The translations under genes were made by a program, and so were the position numbers. Positions 1 to 7,957 of a stretch of 64,000 nt of DNA are shown here, in pieces. The notes under the pieces were generated by a model that searched no databases, had not been told where the DNA came from, and saw nothing but the letters and a program-made list of their open reading frames with translations. This DNA comes from Vineibacter terrae (GTDB lineage Bacteria; Pseudomonadota; Alphaproteobacteria; Reyranellales; Reyranellaceae). The stretch's first letter is position 1. Every line of letters begins with the position of its first letter. Location of the stretch: NCBI RefSeq assembly GCF_008039615.1, contig NZ_VDUZ01000037.1:35479-99478 (forward strand), written 5' to 3'.

Positions 1-382
1 CCACGCCGGGCAGGTCGGTCGCCGGGTCGAACGGCACGCGCTTGTACAGCGACACGCCGATGCCGTTGGTGGCCAGGTTGCTGACGAAGAACGTGTGGCC
101 ATCGGGCGCGGCACGTGCCGCGGCCTCCGCCGCCACCATGCCGCCGGCGCCGGGCTTGTTGTCGATCCACAGCTGCTGGCCCAGCTTCTCGCGCAGCCGG
201 CTCTCCAGGATACGCACGAAGATGTCGCTGCCGCCACCGGGCGCGCCGCCCGACAGCACGCGGATCGGCTTGCTCGGCCATGCCGGCTGGGCCCACGCCG
301 GCACGCCGGCCAGCAACGCCGCCGCCGGCGCCGCCCCCGCTGCCCTCAGGACCGCCCGCCTGCCGATATCAGGACCCGGCAT
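1..382 (-). CDS. Bug-family (TTT) solute-binding receptor, N-terminal part only
   Basis: This gene runs off the left edge of the window, and about 127 N-terminal residues are visible. It starts with an arginine pair and a hydrophobic stretch ending near PAWAQ, a Tat- or Sec-like export signal. The mature part then shows the Bug/TctC pattern: WPSKPIRVL, a GGGSD turn, a long helix, and IDNKPGAGG. These are periplasmic receptors for carboxylates in tripartite tricarboxylate transport. Two ATGs are adjacent; the one at 382 is preferred because a GGGAGG lies five bases upstream. A near-palindromic operator candidate sits just upstream at 402-419, and marR lies behind that on the same strand, so MarR control is likely (inference). 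No TctA or TctB membrane subunit is visible. Confidence 0.85.
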   Translation of the reverse strand, partial: MPGPDIGRRAVLRAAGAAPAAALLAGVPAWAQPAWPSKPIRVLSGGAPGGGSDIFVRILESRLREKLGQQLWIDNKPGAGGMVAAEAAARAAPDGHTFFVSNLATNGIGVSLYKRVPFDPATDLPGV

Positions 383-401
383 CATCTCCTCCCTTCCAGA
401 A

Positions 402-419
402 TAGTATTGTACCATACTA
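402..419. promoter_or_regulatory. Candidate MarR operator upstream of the Bug receptor
   Basis: An 18-bp near-perfect palindrome, TAGTAT-N6-ATACTA, matches its own reverse complement at 16 of 18 positions. It lies 20-37 bases upstream of the receptor start and just past the marR stop codon. A site matching it at 13 of 18 positions lies in front of marR and the MaoC gene. MarR dimers bind palindromes of about this size; that this MarR binds here is inference. Confidence 0.5.
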
Positions 420-436
420 AATCTGGGAGAACCGTG

Positions 437-934
437 TCACGCGCTGGTATCGTCGTCCTGCATGTCGACGAGCTCGGTCCGGATCAGCGACAGCAGGCGA
501 ATGAGCGTGTCGCGATCGGCCTCGCCGAGATGCTTGAGGATACGGGCATTGAAGGCACGCTCCAGGTCCTGCATCTTGGCGAGAAGGCGATGCGACTTGC
601 GGGTCATGAACACGCGCTTGGCGCGGCCGTCGACAGGATCGGGCCGCCGCTCGACCAGCCCGGCCGCATCGAGCCGGTCGATGACGGCGCCCAGGCTGGC
701 CTTGCCGACGTCCAGGATGTCGGCAAGCTGGATCTGCATCATCCCGTCCTGGCGCGAAAGATGCGCGATCACCCACCACTGCGCGCGGGTCACGCCCAGC
801 GGGCGCATCAGCCGGTCGAAGGCGCTGCGCCGCATCCGCGACACGTCGTGGACGAGGAAGCCCAGACGCAGGTCCCGCTGGCGGAGGGCGGCATCGAGGT
901 CGGTGGTGCGTTTCGCGGCGGTGTCGGCGCTCAT
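437..934 (-). CDS. MarR-family transcriptional regulator
   Basis: The 165-residue product has the MarR layout: an N-terminal dimerisation helix, then a winged helix around residues 45-110 with LADILDVGKASLGAVIDRLD as recognition region and a wing containing DPVDGRAKRVFMT. MarR proteins are dimeric repressors that usually release DNA on binding an aromatic or CoA-type ligand. The start at 934 gives the usual family length. An in-frame ATG at 955 would add seven residues, and neither has a strong ribosome site. The gene is divergent from the MaoC-CitE-BKACE-Bug cluster and points toward another Bug receptor. Similar candidate operators lie on both sides, so it probably controls both directions and itself. 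Confidence 0.88.
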   Translation of the reverse strand: MSADTAAKRTTDLDAALRQRDLRLGFLVHDVSRMRRSAFDRLMRPLGVTRAQWWVIAHLSRQDGMMQIQLADILDVGKASLGAVIDRLDAAGLVERRPDPVDGRAKRVFMTRKSHRLLAKMQDLERAFNARILKHLGEADRDTLIRLLSLIRTELVDMQDDDTSA

Positions 935-992
935 GCCGGATTGATCGCCATGCATGGCACGACCGTCAAGGATGTCGTACTTGCCCCTGGCA

Positions 993-1014
993 TAGTCGTA
1001 GGCAACCATACTAG
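993..1014. promoter_or_regulatory. Candidate MarR operator in the marR/maoC divergent region
   Basis: The 18 bases at 996-1013 match the palindrome at 402-419 at 13 positions, including an unbroken ACCATACTA half-site. TAGT and ACTA ends also form an imperfect dyad over 993-1013. The site lies between marR and the MaoC gene, where a repressor could control both. Function is inferred from position and from the repeated motif. Confidence 0.45.
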
Positions 1015-1048
1015 ATGACGCCACTGCCGTTGAAGGAGGAACGCCGTC

Positions 1049-1504
1049 ATGCCGGGCTTGTATTATGAACAGTTTCACGTCGGCCAGATCTTCAAGCATG
1101 CCATCCGCCGCACGATCACCGAATCGGACAACGTGTGGTTCAGCGCGCTGACGCACAACCCCGCCTACCTGCACATCGACGAGGAGTATTGCCGCACCCA
1201 GAGCGAGTTCGGCCAGCGCATCGTCAACAGCGGCTTCACGCTGGGCCTGATGGTGGGCATCACGGTCGGCGACACCACGCTGGGCACGACCATCGCCAAT
1301 CTCGGCTGGGACGAGGTGCGCTTCCCCAAGCCGCTGTTCCACGGCGACACGATCCGGGTCGAAACGGAGGTGCTGGAGATGCGCGCGAGCAAATCGCGGC
1401 CGAACCAGGGCATCGTGATCTTCGCGCACCGGGCCTACAATCAGAAGGACGAGCTGGTGGCCCACTGCAAGCGCTCCGGCCTCATGATGAAGGCCCCGAC
1501 GTGA
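1049..1504 (+). CDS. MaoC-family acyl-CoA hydratase/dehydratase
   Basis: A 151-residue single hot-dog-fold protein with the MaoC signature: NPAYLHIDEEY (the conserved Asp/His hydratase loop), then a central SGFTLGL helix. The family adds or removes water on enoyl-CoA or hydroxyacyl-CoA esters. A GGAGGA ribosome site precedes the ATG. Its stop overlaps the GTG start of the CitE-like gene (GTGA), so the two are probably translationally coupled. MaoC next to a CitE-like lyase recalls mesaconyl-CoA/beta-methylmalyl-CoA or itaconate-type pathways, but the substrate cannot be read from the sequence. Confidence 0.88.
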   Translation: MPGLYYEQFHVGQIFKHAIRRTITESDNVWFSALTHNPAYLHIDEEYCRTQSEFGQRIVNSGFTLGLMVGITVGDTTLGTTIANLGWDEVRFPKPLFHGDTIRVETEVLEMRASKSRPNQGIVIFAHRAYNQKDELVAHCKRSGLMMKAPT

Positions 1505-2397
1505 CCACGGCCCCGATCCGCTCCTTCCTGTTCGTTCCCGGCGACAGCGAGCGCAAGCTGGCCAAGGGCCTGCAGTCCGGCGCCGACGCCCTGATCCTCG
1601 ACCTCGAGGACTCGGTGGCGCCGGCGCGCAAGCCGCTGGCGCGCGACGCCGTGGCCAGCTTCCTGGCGCAGCCGCGCGCCGCCCGCCGGCCGCTTCTGTG
1701 GGTGCGCATCAATCCGCTCACGACGCCGCACGGCCTGCCGGACGTCGCCGCCGTGGTGGCCGGCGGCCTGGACGGCATTATGATCCCGAAAGCCGACGGG
1801 CCGGCGGTGGTGCAGCGCCTGTCGCACTACCTCGACGCGCTCGAGGCGCGCGCCGGCATCGCGGCCGGGACGGTCCGCATCCTGCCCGTCGCCACCGAGA
1901 CGGCCCGCGCCCCCTTCGCGCTGGGCGCCTATGCCGACGCCGGCCTGGAGCGGCTGTTCGGCCTGACCTGGGGGGCGGAGGACCTTGCCGCGGCGCTGGG
2001 CGCCAGCACCAACCTCGACGCGTCGGGCGCTTGGGCGCTGACATACCGGCTGTCGCGGTCGCTGTGCCTGCTGGCCGCCAAGGCTGCCGGCGTGCAGCCG
2101 ATCGAGACGCTGCATGTCGACTTCCGCGACACCGAGGGCCTGCGCGCCAGCTCGATCGCGGCCCGGCACGAGGGCTTCACGGGCCGCATCGCGATCCATC
2201 CCGACCAGGTCGCCGCCATCAACGAGAGCTTCAAGCCCAGCCCCGAGGATGTGGCCTTCGCCGAGCGGGTCCTGGCCGCCTTTGCCGCTGCGCCGGGCGC
2301 CGGCACGATCGGGCTGGACGGCAAGATGCTGGACATCCCGCACCTGACCCAGGCGCAGCACGTGCTTGCGCTGCACCGTTTCTACAAGGACGCTTGA
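1501..2397 (+). CDS. CitE-like CoA-ester lyase (HpcH/HpaI superfamily)
   Basis: The 298-residue product starts RSFLFVPGDS and continues with LILDLEDSV, ATETARAP and GLTWGAEDLAAAL. These are the hallmarks of the citrate lyase beta/malyl-CoA lyase TIM barrel, with acidic residues binding Mg2+. CitE-like proteins cleave or form malyl-, methylmalyl- or citramalyl-CoA. There is no CitF or CitD nearby, so it is a stand-alone lyase and not part of a citrate lyase complex. The GTG at 1501 is chosen because it overlaps the maoC stop by four bases and places the conserved RSFLFVPGDS motif near the N-terminus. The next gene, a BKACE enzyme, suggests a short CoA-ester catabolic route. Confidence 0.88.
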   Translation: MTTAPIRSFLFVPGDSERKLAKGLQSGADALILDLEDSVAPARKPLARDAVASFLAQPRAARRPLLWVRINPLTTPHGLPDVAAVVAGGLDGIMIPKADGPAVVQRLSHYLDALEARAGIAAGTVRILPVATETARAPFALGAYADAGLERLFGLTWGAEDLAAALGASTNLDASGAWALTYRLSRSLCLLAAKAAGVQPIETLHVDFRDTEGLRASSIAARHEGFTGRIAIHPDQVAAINESFKPSPEDVAFAERVLAAFAAAPGAGTIGLDGKMLDIPHLTQAQHVLALHRFYKDA

Positions 2398-2478
2398 GGG
2401 CATGGCCGCGGTGCCACGGCCACATGGTTGCGCAAGCGCCCATGACGCCGTGGCCGACGGCCGCAGGAGGAAACCGAC

Positions 2479-3411
2479 ATGAGACGCTCCAAGAAGGTCA
2501 TCATCACCTGCGCCGTGACGGGCTCGATCCACACGCCCAGCATGTCGCCCTATCTGCCGGTCACGCCCGACGAGATCGCGCGCGACGCGGTGGCGGCAGC
2601 CGAGGCCGGCGCGTCGATGCTGCACCTGCATGCGCGCGATCCCGAGACCGGCAAGCCGGACCAGAACCCGGCGCTGTTCGCGCAGTTCCTGCCGCGCATC
2701 AAGCAGCAGTCCGACGCCATCATCAACATCACCACCGGTGGCGGGCTGGGCATGTCGCTGGACGAGCGCCTGGCGGCGGCGAAATGGGCCAGGCCCGAGG
2801 TCGCGTCCATGAACATGGGCTCGTTGAACTTCAACATCTCGGGCGCCGGCGGGCGCGTGGAGGCATTCAAGCACGCCTGGGAGAAGCCTTATCTGGAGAT
2901 GACCAAGGACTTCATCCTCTCCAACACCTTCGCGCAGATCGAGCGCGGGCTGAAGGAGCTCGGCGATCTCGGCACCCGGTTCGAGTTCGAGTGCTATGAC
3001 GTCGGCCACCTCTACAACTTGGCGCATTTCGCCGACCGCGGCCTGGCGCGGCCGCCCTTCTTCCTGCAGTGCATCTTCGGCATCCTCGGCGGCATCGGCG
3101 CCGATCCGGAGAACCTGCTGCACATGCGCACCATCGCCGACCGGCTGTTCGGCAACGACTACTACCTCTCGGTGCTGGCCGCCGGCCGGCACCAGATGCC
3201 GTTCGTGACCATGAGCGCGATCCTGGGCGGCAACGTCCGCGTCGGCCTGGAGGACAGCCTCTACGCCGGCCGCGGCAAGCTCGCGACCTCCAACGCCGAG
3301 CAGGTGGCCAAGATCCGTCGCATCATCGAGGAGCTGTCGCTGGAGATCGCCAGCCCCACCGAGGCGCGCGAGATCCTGCAGACCAAGGGCCCCCACGACG
3401 TCGGCTTCTGA
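2479..3411 (+). CDS. Beta-keto acid cleavage enzyme (BKACE, DUF849)
   Basis: The 310-residue protein has the BKACE barrel features: KKVIITCAVTG at the N-terminus, LHLHARDPETG with the metal-binding HxH, and later NITTGGG and an MNMGSLNF segment. BKACE enzymes condense a beta-keto acid with acetyl-CoA to give acetoacetate and a new CoA ester; Kce in lysine fermentation is the founding case. A clear AGGAGG precedes the ATG. The gene sits between the CitE-like lyase and a Bug receptor, so imported acid, BKACE and CoA-ester lyase could form one catabolic line. The exact beta-keto acid is unknown; the family has many subfamilies. Confidence 0.9.
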   Translation: MRRSKKVIITCAVTGSIHTPSMSPYLPVTPDEIARDAVAAAEAGASMLHLHARDPETGKPDQNPALFAQFLPRIKQQSDAIINITTGGGLGMSLDERLAAAKWARPEVASMNMGSLNFNISGAGGRVEAFKHAWEKPYLEMTKDFILSNTFAQIERGLKELGDLGTRFEFECYDVGHLYNLAHFADRGLARPPFFLQCIFGILGGIGADPENLLHMRTIADRLFGNDYYLSVLAAGRHQMPFVTMSAILGGNVRVGLEDSLYAGRGKLATSNAEQVAKIRRIIEELSLEIASPTEAREILQTKGPHDVGF

Positions 3412-3414
3412 GCC

Positions 3415-4392
3415 ATGAGCACGATCACACGGCGCCTTCTGCTGTCGTCGGGCCTGACGGCCGGCGCCTTCCTGCTGCCGCACGCAGCGGCGGCGCAAGC
3501 CTATCCCGACAAGCCGATCCGCTTCATCGCACCGTTCCCCGCCGGCAGCGCCACCGACGGGCTGGCGCGGTTTCTGGGCCAGCGCATGAGCGAGGCGATG
3601 GGCCAGCCGATCATCATCGACAACCGCCCCGGCGCCAACGGCATCGTCGGCGCCCAGGCCGCGGCCCAATCACCGCCGGACGGCTACACCGTCTTCGTCA
3701 CCACCAACTCCACCCACTCCGCCAACATCAACCTCTACAAGCAGCTGCCCTACGATCCGGTGCGCGACTTCGCGCCGGTGGCGCGCCTGATGCGCATCCC
3801 CGTCGTCTTCGTGGTGCGCCGGGACAGCCCGATGCGCTCCTTGCAGGACCTGATCGCGGCGGCGCGGCAGCAGCCCGGAAAGCTCAGCTTCGGCAGCGGC
3901 AACACCATCGGCCGCGGCACGACCGAGCTGCTCAAGGCGATGGCCGGCTTCGACATGCTGCACGTGCCCTATCGCGGCACGCCGCAGGCGCTGGCCGACC
4001 TGGTGGCGAGCCAGGTCGACATGGTGGCGGCCGATCCGTCCTCGGCCCTCGGCCTGATCCAGGCCGGCACGGTGCGGCCGCTGGCGGTGACCGGCGCCAC
4101 GCGCGTGCCCGCCCTGCCCGACGTGCCCACGGTGGCCGAGAGTGGCGTGACGGGCTTCGAGCTCACGGCCTGGGTCGGCGCCTTCGCGCCCGCGCGCACG
4201 CCGGCCGACATCGTCGCGCGGCTGAACCGCGCGTTCCTGGCCGCGGCCTCGGGCCCGGCGGCGGCCGCCTACTTCGAGAAGATCGGCGGCATTGCCGACC
4301 CCAGCACGCCCGACGAACTCGGCCGCTTCGTCGTCAGCGAAACGGCGAAGTGGGCCAGGATCGTCGAGGTCGCGAAGATCGAGAAGGAATGA
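3415..4392 (+). CDS. Bug-family (TTT) solute-binding receptor
   Basis: The 325-residue product has an export signal of about 28 residues (TRRLLLSSG, then a hydrophobic run ending at AAAQA), followed by the Bug core: YPDKPIRFIAPFPAGSATD, IIDNRPGANG, GYTVFVTTN and a C-terminal lobe with HVPYRGTPQA. It lies three bases after the BKACE stop, so it is almost certainly cotranscribed. It probably delivers the carboxylate used by the neighbouring CoA-ester enzymes. No membrane subunits are nearby, as is common for Bug receptors. It is the second receptor within 4.4 kb; the first is divergent behind marR. Confidence 0.9.
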   Translation: MSTITRRLLLSSGLTAGAFLLPHAAAAQAYPDKPIRFIAPFPAGSATDGLARFLGQRMSEAMGQPIIIDNRPGANGIVGAQAAAQSPPDGYTVFVTTNSTHSANINLYKQLPYDPVRDFAPVARLMRIPVVFVVRRDSPMRSLQDLIAAARQQPGKLSFGSGNTIGRGTTELLKAMAGFDMLHVPYRGTPQALADLVASQVDMVAADPSSALGLIQAGTVRPLAVTGATRVPALPDVPTVAESGVTGFELTAWVGAFAPARTPADIVARLNRAFLAAASGPAAAAYFEKIGGIADPSTPDELGRFVVSETAKWARIVEVAKIEKE

Positions 4393-4395
4393 TCT

Positions 4396-4524
4396 TTCCT
4401 CCCCACGCAGTGGGGAGGTGCCCCGAAGGGGCGGAGGGGAGCCGACGTGGTGTTGGTAACAGAGATCTCGTCGGCTCCCCCTCCGGCCTTCGGCCACCTC
4501 CCCCAACTCCGTTGGGGGAGGATG
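4396..4524. repeat. Palindromic repeat family A, copy 1
   Basis: About 130 bp with self-complementary ends (CCTCCCCACGCAGTGGGGAGG at the left, CCCCCAACTCCGTTGGGGG at the right) and internal arms around CCGACG and CGTCGG. Close copies lie at 10,549-10,676, in opposite orientation inside imuB, and at 26,141-26,270. Here it fills the space between two convergent genes and may also act as a terminator. Confidence 0.85.
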
Positions 4525-4530
4525 TTTGTC

Positions 4531-5754
4531 CTACTCCGCTGCCTGCACGCGCCGCGCGTCTGCGGCCGGCGAGATCGCCTTCATCGTGCCGCCGTAGCGG
4601 TCGGTGAAGGCCGACGTGTCGATCTCCTCGAGCTCGATCTCGCGGTTCAGCACCTGCTGCTTCCACTGCAGCAGCTGGGGGTGCGCGGCCTGGAACTCGG
4701 GCATCACCTCCCGCGCGAACAGCTCCAGCGACTCGCAGATATGCTCGTGGCTGTTCTTGCCGGCCTGGTTCAGCAGCACGACCTGATCGATGTTGGACGA
4801 CTGGAACCGGCGCAGCTTGCGCCGGATCGTCTCGGGCGAGCCGATCAGGCCGCCGCGCAGGGACGCGGCATGGGCCTCCGGGTTGGCCTTCTTCCACTTG
4901 TTGTATTCGTCCCACATGTTGACCGTACCGGCCGGCGGCCGCCGCCGGTCCGTCGACTGGCCGTAGAAGCGCAGCGCGAACTGGAAGAAGGTATCGCCGT
5001 CGGCGCGTTCGCGCGCCTCCTCGTCGGTCTTGGCGCACATGAAGAACGACACCAGGGCGATGTTGGGATTGGTCTGGTAGTCGGCGAGCTTCTTCTGCCG
5101 CTTCACGAAGGCGTTGTAGTAGGCGTGCACCCAGGCATGCGCTGCGTCGGCGGAGACGAACTGGAAGCCCAGCGCGCCCATGCCCCACTCGCCGCACTTG
5201 GCCAGCGTCTCGAGCTGCGAGCAGGCGACCCACAGGGGCGGATGCGGCTTCTGCAGCGGCTTGGGCACCACCATGCGCAGCGGCATGTCGAAGTGCTTGC
5301 CGTGATGCTCGCTGGGGCCGTCCTTGAACATCGGGATGAGGGCCCGCACCGCCTCCTCGAAGATCTCGCGCTTGTTCTCCATGGCGACGCCGAACGGCTC
5401 GAGCTCGGTGATGGAGGCGCTTTCGCCCATGCCCAGCTCGCAGCGGCCGCTCGACAGCAGGTCGAGCGTGGCGATGCGCTCGGCGACGCGCGCCGGATGG
5501 TTGGTGGTGAGCTGGACGATGCCGTGACCCAGCCGGATCTGCCTGGTGCGCTGGCTGGCCGCCGCCAGGAAGGATTCGGGCGACGGCGAATGTGAGTACT
5601 CCTCGAGGAAGTGATGCTCGACCTGCCAAGCGTGATCGTAGCCCAGCCGGTCGGCGAGCGCGATCTGCTCCAGCGCGTTCAGGTAGAGCCGGTGCTCGTC
5701 GCCCTCCTGCCAGGGCCGCGGCAGCTGCAGCTCATAGAAGATGCCGAACTTCAT
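4531..5754 (-). CDS. Luciferase-like (LLM class) flavin-dependent monooxygenase
   Basis: The 407-residue protein has the bacterial luciferase-like TIM-barrel pattern: MKFGIFYELQLP, then WQVEHHFLEEYSHSPSPE, IRLGHGIVQLTTNHPARVAERIATLDLLSSGRCELGMG spread over residues 70-110, and a C-terminal segment GSPETIRRKLRRF. Such enzymes use reduced FMN and oxygen on a variety of organic substrates; the substrate is not predictable. The start at 5754 is taken because homologous motifs begin at MKFGIF and a GGAG lies about ten bases upstream; the open frame extends 23 codons further. It is convergent with the Bug receptor, separated by repeat A1. Confidence 0.88.
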   Translation of the reverse strand: MKFGIFYELQLPRPWQEGDEHRLYLNALEQIALADRLGYDHAWQVEHHFLEEYSHSPSPESFLAAASQRTRQIRLGHGIVQLTTNHPARVAERIATLDLLSSGRCELGMGESASITELEPFGVAMENKREIFEEAVRALIPMFKDGPSEHHGKHFDMPLRMVVPKPLQKPHPPLWVACSQLETLAKCGEWGMGALGFQFVSADAAHAWVHAYYNAFVKRQKKLADYQTNPNIALVSFFMCAKTDEEARERADGDTFFQFALRFYGQSTDRRRPPAGTVNMWDEYNKWKKANPEAHAASLRGGLIGSPETIRRKLRRFQSSNIDQVVLLNQAGKNSHEHICESLELFAREVMPEFQAAHPQLLQWKQQVLNREIELEEIDTSAFTDRYGGTMKAISPAADARRVQAAE

Positions 5755-5848
5755 CTCGCATGCTCCGTCTGTTCCACCCCGCCCACGATAGAACCGGCAC
5801 GGCCAAAGCGCTGTGCGCGCCACGCCGACCTGACATGCGTCACCGTCC

Positions 5849-5870
5849 CGTCATCCCGAGCGCAGCGAGC
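5849..5870. repeat. Half copy of palindromic repeat family B
   Basis: A single arm, TCATCCCGAGCGCAGCGAG, of the element found complete at 17,687, 23,678, 29,146 and 46,801. The opposite arm is not present before the recQ stop. Confidence 0.5.
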
Positions 5871-5920
5871 CCTGGCAGGGAGCGCGCCACTCCAGTGGCG
5901 CACCGGCCCGAAGGGTCGGC

Positions 5921-7792
5921 TCATTGTTCAGCATTGTTCTGGCCCGGCGCGCCGTGCCGCTGCACAACCTCGAGGAACGCCGTGCCGTAGCGCTCCAGCT
6001 TCACCTGGCCGATGCCATCTACCTCCAGCATCTGGGCCAGCGATGTCGGATGGCGTGCGGCCATGTCGATCAGGGTGCGGTCGGGGAAGATCACGTAGGC
6101 CGGGACCTGCTGCTGGCGCGCCAGCGACGTGCGCAGCGCCTTGAGCGCGTCGAGCAGGGCCTGGTCGACCGGCCGTCCGTCGGCCGACGACGCCGTCGAT
6201 GCCTTGACCTTGCCGCGCCGGCCCTTGCCCGGCTCCAGCACGTCGCGGCGCAGCTCGATCTTCTCCTGGCCGCGCAGCACGCGCCAGCCGGCATCGGTGA
6301 CGGTCCAGCGGCCATGCTGCACGATGTCCAGCGCGATCAGGCCGGCGGCGTAGATCTGGCGGAAGATCGAGCGCCATTCCGTCGCCTTGCGGTCGCTGCC
6401 GACGCCGAAGGTGGGCAGGGCCTCGTGGCGGTAGCGCAGCACCGCCTCGGTGGCCTCGCCGATCAGGATGTTCACGAGATGCTCGGTGCCGAAGCGCTCG
6501 CCGGTGCGCACGATGGCCGACATCGCCTTCTGCGCGTCGATGGTGCCGTCGAAAGACTCGACGCCGTTGATGCACAGATCGCAATTGCCGCACGGCGCCG
6601 ACGGCTCGCCGAAATAGGCCAGCAGCGTCTGGCGGCGGCAGCGCGGCGCCTCGCACAGCGCGATCAGCGCATTGAGGCGCTGCCGGTCGATGCGCTTGCG
6701 CTCCTCGGAGACCTCGGCCTGCTCGATCCACTCGCGGCGCAGGCGCATCTCGTCCAGGCCGTAGAGCGTCAGGGTGTCGGCCGGCAGGCCGTCGCGCCCG
6801 GCGCGGCCGATCTCCTGGTAGTAGCTCTCGACATTCTGCGGCAGGTCGGCATGACAGACGAAGCGCACGTCAGGCTTGTCGATGCCCATGCCGAAGGCGA
6901 CGGTAGCCACGATGATGACGCCGTCCTCCTGCAGGAAGGTGTCCTGGCTCGCCTCGCGCTCGGGCTTCTCCAGACCCGCATGATAGGGCAGCGCGCGATA
7001 GCCGGCACCGACCAGCATGGCGGCATATTCCTCGGTGCGCTTGCGCGAGAGGCAGTAGACGATGCCGCTCATGCCCTGGTGGGTGCGCACGAAATCCAGC
7101 ACCTGGCGCGGCGTGCTGGTCTTGGGCGCCATCGCCAGCCGCAGGTTGGGCCGGTCGAAGCTGCGCACGAAGATGCGCGGCGGGACCGCGAACAGCTTCT
7201 CGACGATATCGGCCCGCGTCGGCGCGTCGGCCGTGGCGGTGAGCGCGATGGTGCGCACGCCGCCGAGCTCGGCGCGGACGCGGCCCAGCGCCATGTACTC
7301 GGGCCGAAAGTCATGGCCCCATTGCGAGACGCAATGCGCCTCGTCGATCGCCAGCAGGCGCACGCCCGCATCGCGCAGCCACGCGGTCATGTCGGCGCGC
7401 GCCAGGCGCTCGGGCGAGACATAGAGAAGGCGCAGCTCCCCTTCCATCAGTGCGTCGTGGATCCGACGGTTCTGCTCGATGTCGTTGCTCGAGTTGAGGC
7501 TGGCGGCGGCAATACCGTACGCGCGCAGCTGTCGCACCTGGTCGCGCATCAGGGCGATCAGCGGCGACACCACCACCGTGAGGCCGCCCATCACCAGCGC
7601 CGGCAGCTGATAGCACAGCGACTTGCCGCTGCCGGTGGGCATGATCGCCAGCACGTCCTCGCCGCCCAGCAGCGCCTGCACGATCTCTTCCTGGCCGGGC
7701 CGGAATGCATCGAAGCCGAACACGCTTTTCAGCAGCGCGCATGCCGCATCGATCGGAACAGGAACGGTCAGACGGGCGACGGCATTATCCAT
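5921..7792 (-). CDS. recQ: ATP-dependent DNA helicase RecQ
   Basis: The 623-residue protein carries the whole RecQ layout. It has motif 0 and Walker A (PTGSGKS at 52-58), a DEAH box followed by CVSQWGHDFRPEY, and a C-terminal helicase lobe ending in EIGRAGRDG. A four-cysteine zinc site (CEAPRCRRQ to CGNCDLC) follows, then the winged-helix RQC domain and an HRDC domain near the C-terminus. RecQ unwinds DNA 3'-5' in recombination and replication restart. The ATG at 7792 is preferred; the frame allows 12 more residues. It is divergent from an acyltransferase gene. Confidence 0.97.
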   Translation of the reverse strand: MDNAVARLTVPVPIDAACALLKSVFGFDAFRPGQEEIVQALLGGEDVLAIMPTGSGKSLCYQLPALVMGGLTVVVSPLIALMRDQVRQLRAYGIAAASLNSSNDIEQNRRIHDALMEGELRLLYVSPERLARADMTAWLRDAGVRLLAIDEAHCVSQWGHDFRPEYMALGRVRAELGGVRTIALTATADAPTRADIVEKLFAVPPRIFVRSFDRPNLRLAMAPKTSTPRQVLDFVRTHQGMSGIVYCLSRKRTEEYAAMLVGAGYRALPYHAGLEKPEREASQDTFLQEDGVIIVATVAFGMGIDKPDVRFVCHADLPQNVESYYQEIGRAGRDGLPADTLTLYGLDEMRLRREWIEQAEVSEERKRIDRQRLNALIALCEAPRCRRQTLLAYFGEPSAPCGNCDLCINGVESFDGTIDAQKAMSAIVRTGERFGTEHLVNILIGEATEAVLRYRHEALPTFGVGSDRKATEWRSIFRQIYAAGLIALDIVQHGRWTVTDAGWRVLRGQEKIELRRDVLEPGKGRRGKVKASTASSADGRPVDQALLDALKALRTSLARQQQVPAYVIFPDRTLIDMAARHPTSLAQMLEVDGIGQVKLERYGTAFLEVVQRHGAPGQNNAEQ

Positions 7793-7957
7793 GGCCAGCC
7801 TTGTGCAGCCCAGCGGCAGGAAGCGCAACCCAAAGCCGTCGTCGCATGAAGGTCACAGCCGGTCGGTTGACACGCCCGCATCGCGTTTCAACATCACCCG
7901 GGCCGGCCGTACGCCGGCATCTCCCCCACATCGACGCCCTTGATCGAAGCCGACACC

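Noticed and set aside
1441..3669. Very long minus-strand open frame of 742 codons under the catabolic operon
   Set aside because: It is antisense to three well-supported genes, is Arg/Ala/Gly-rich and shows no domain; high GC makes such shadows common.
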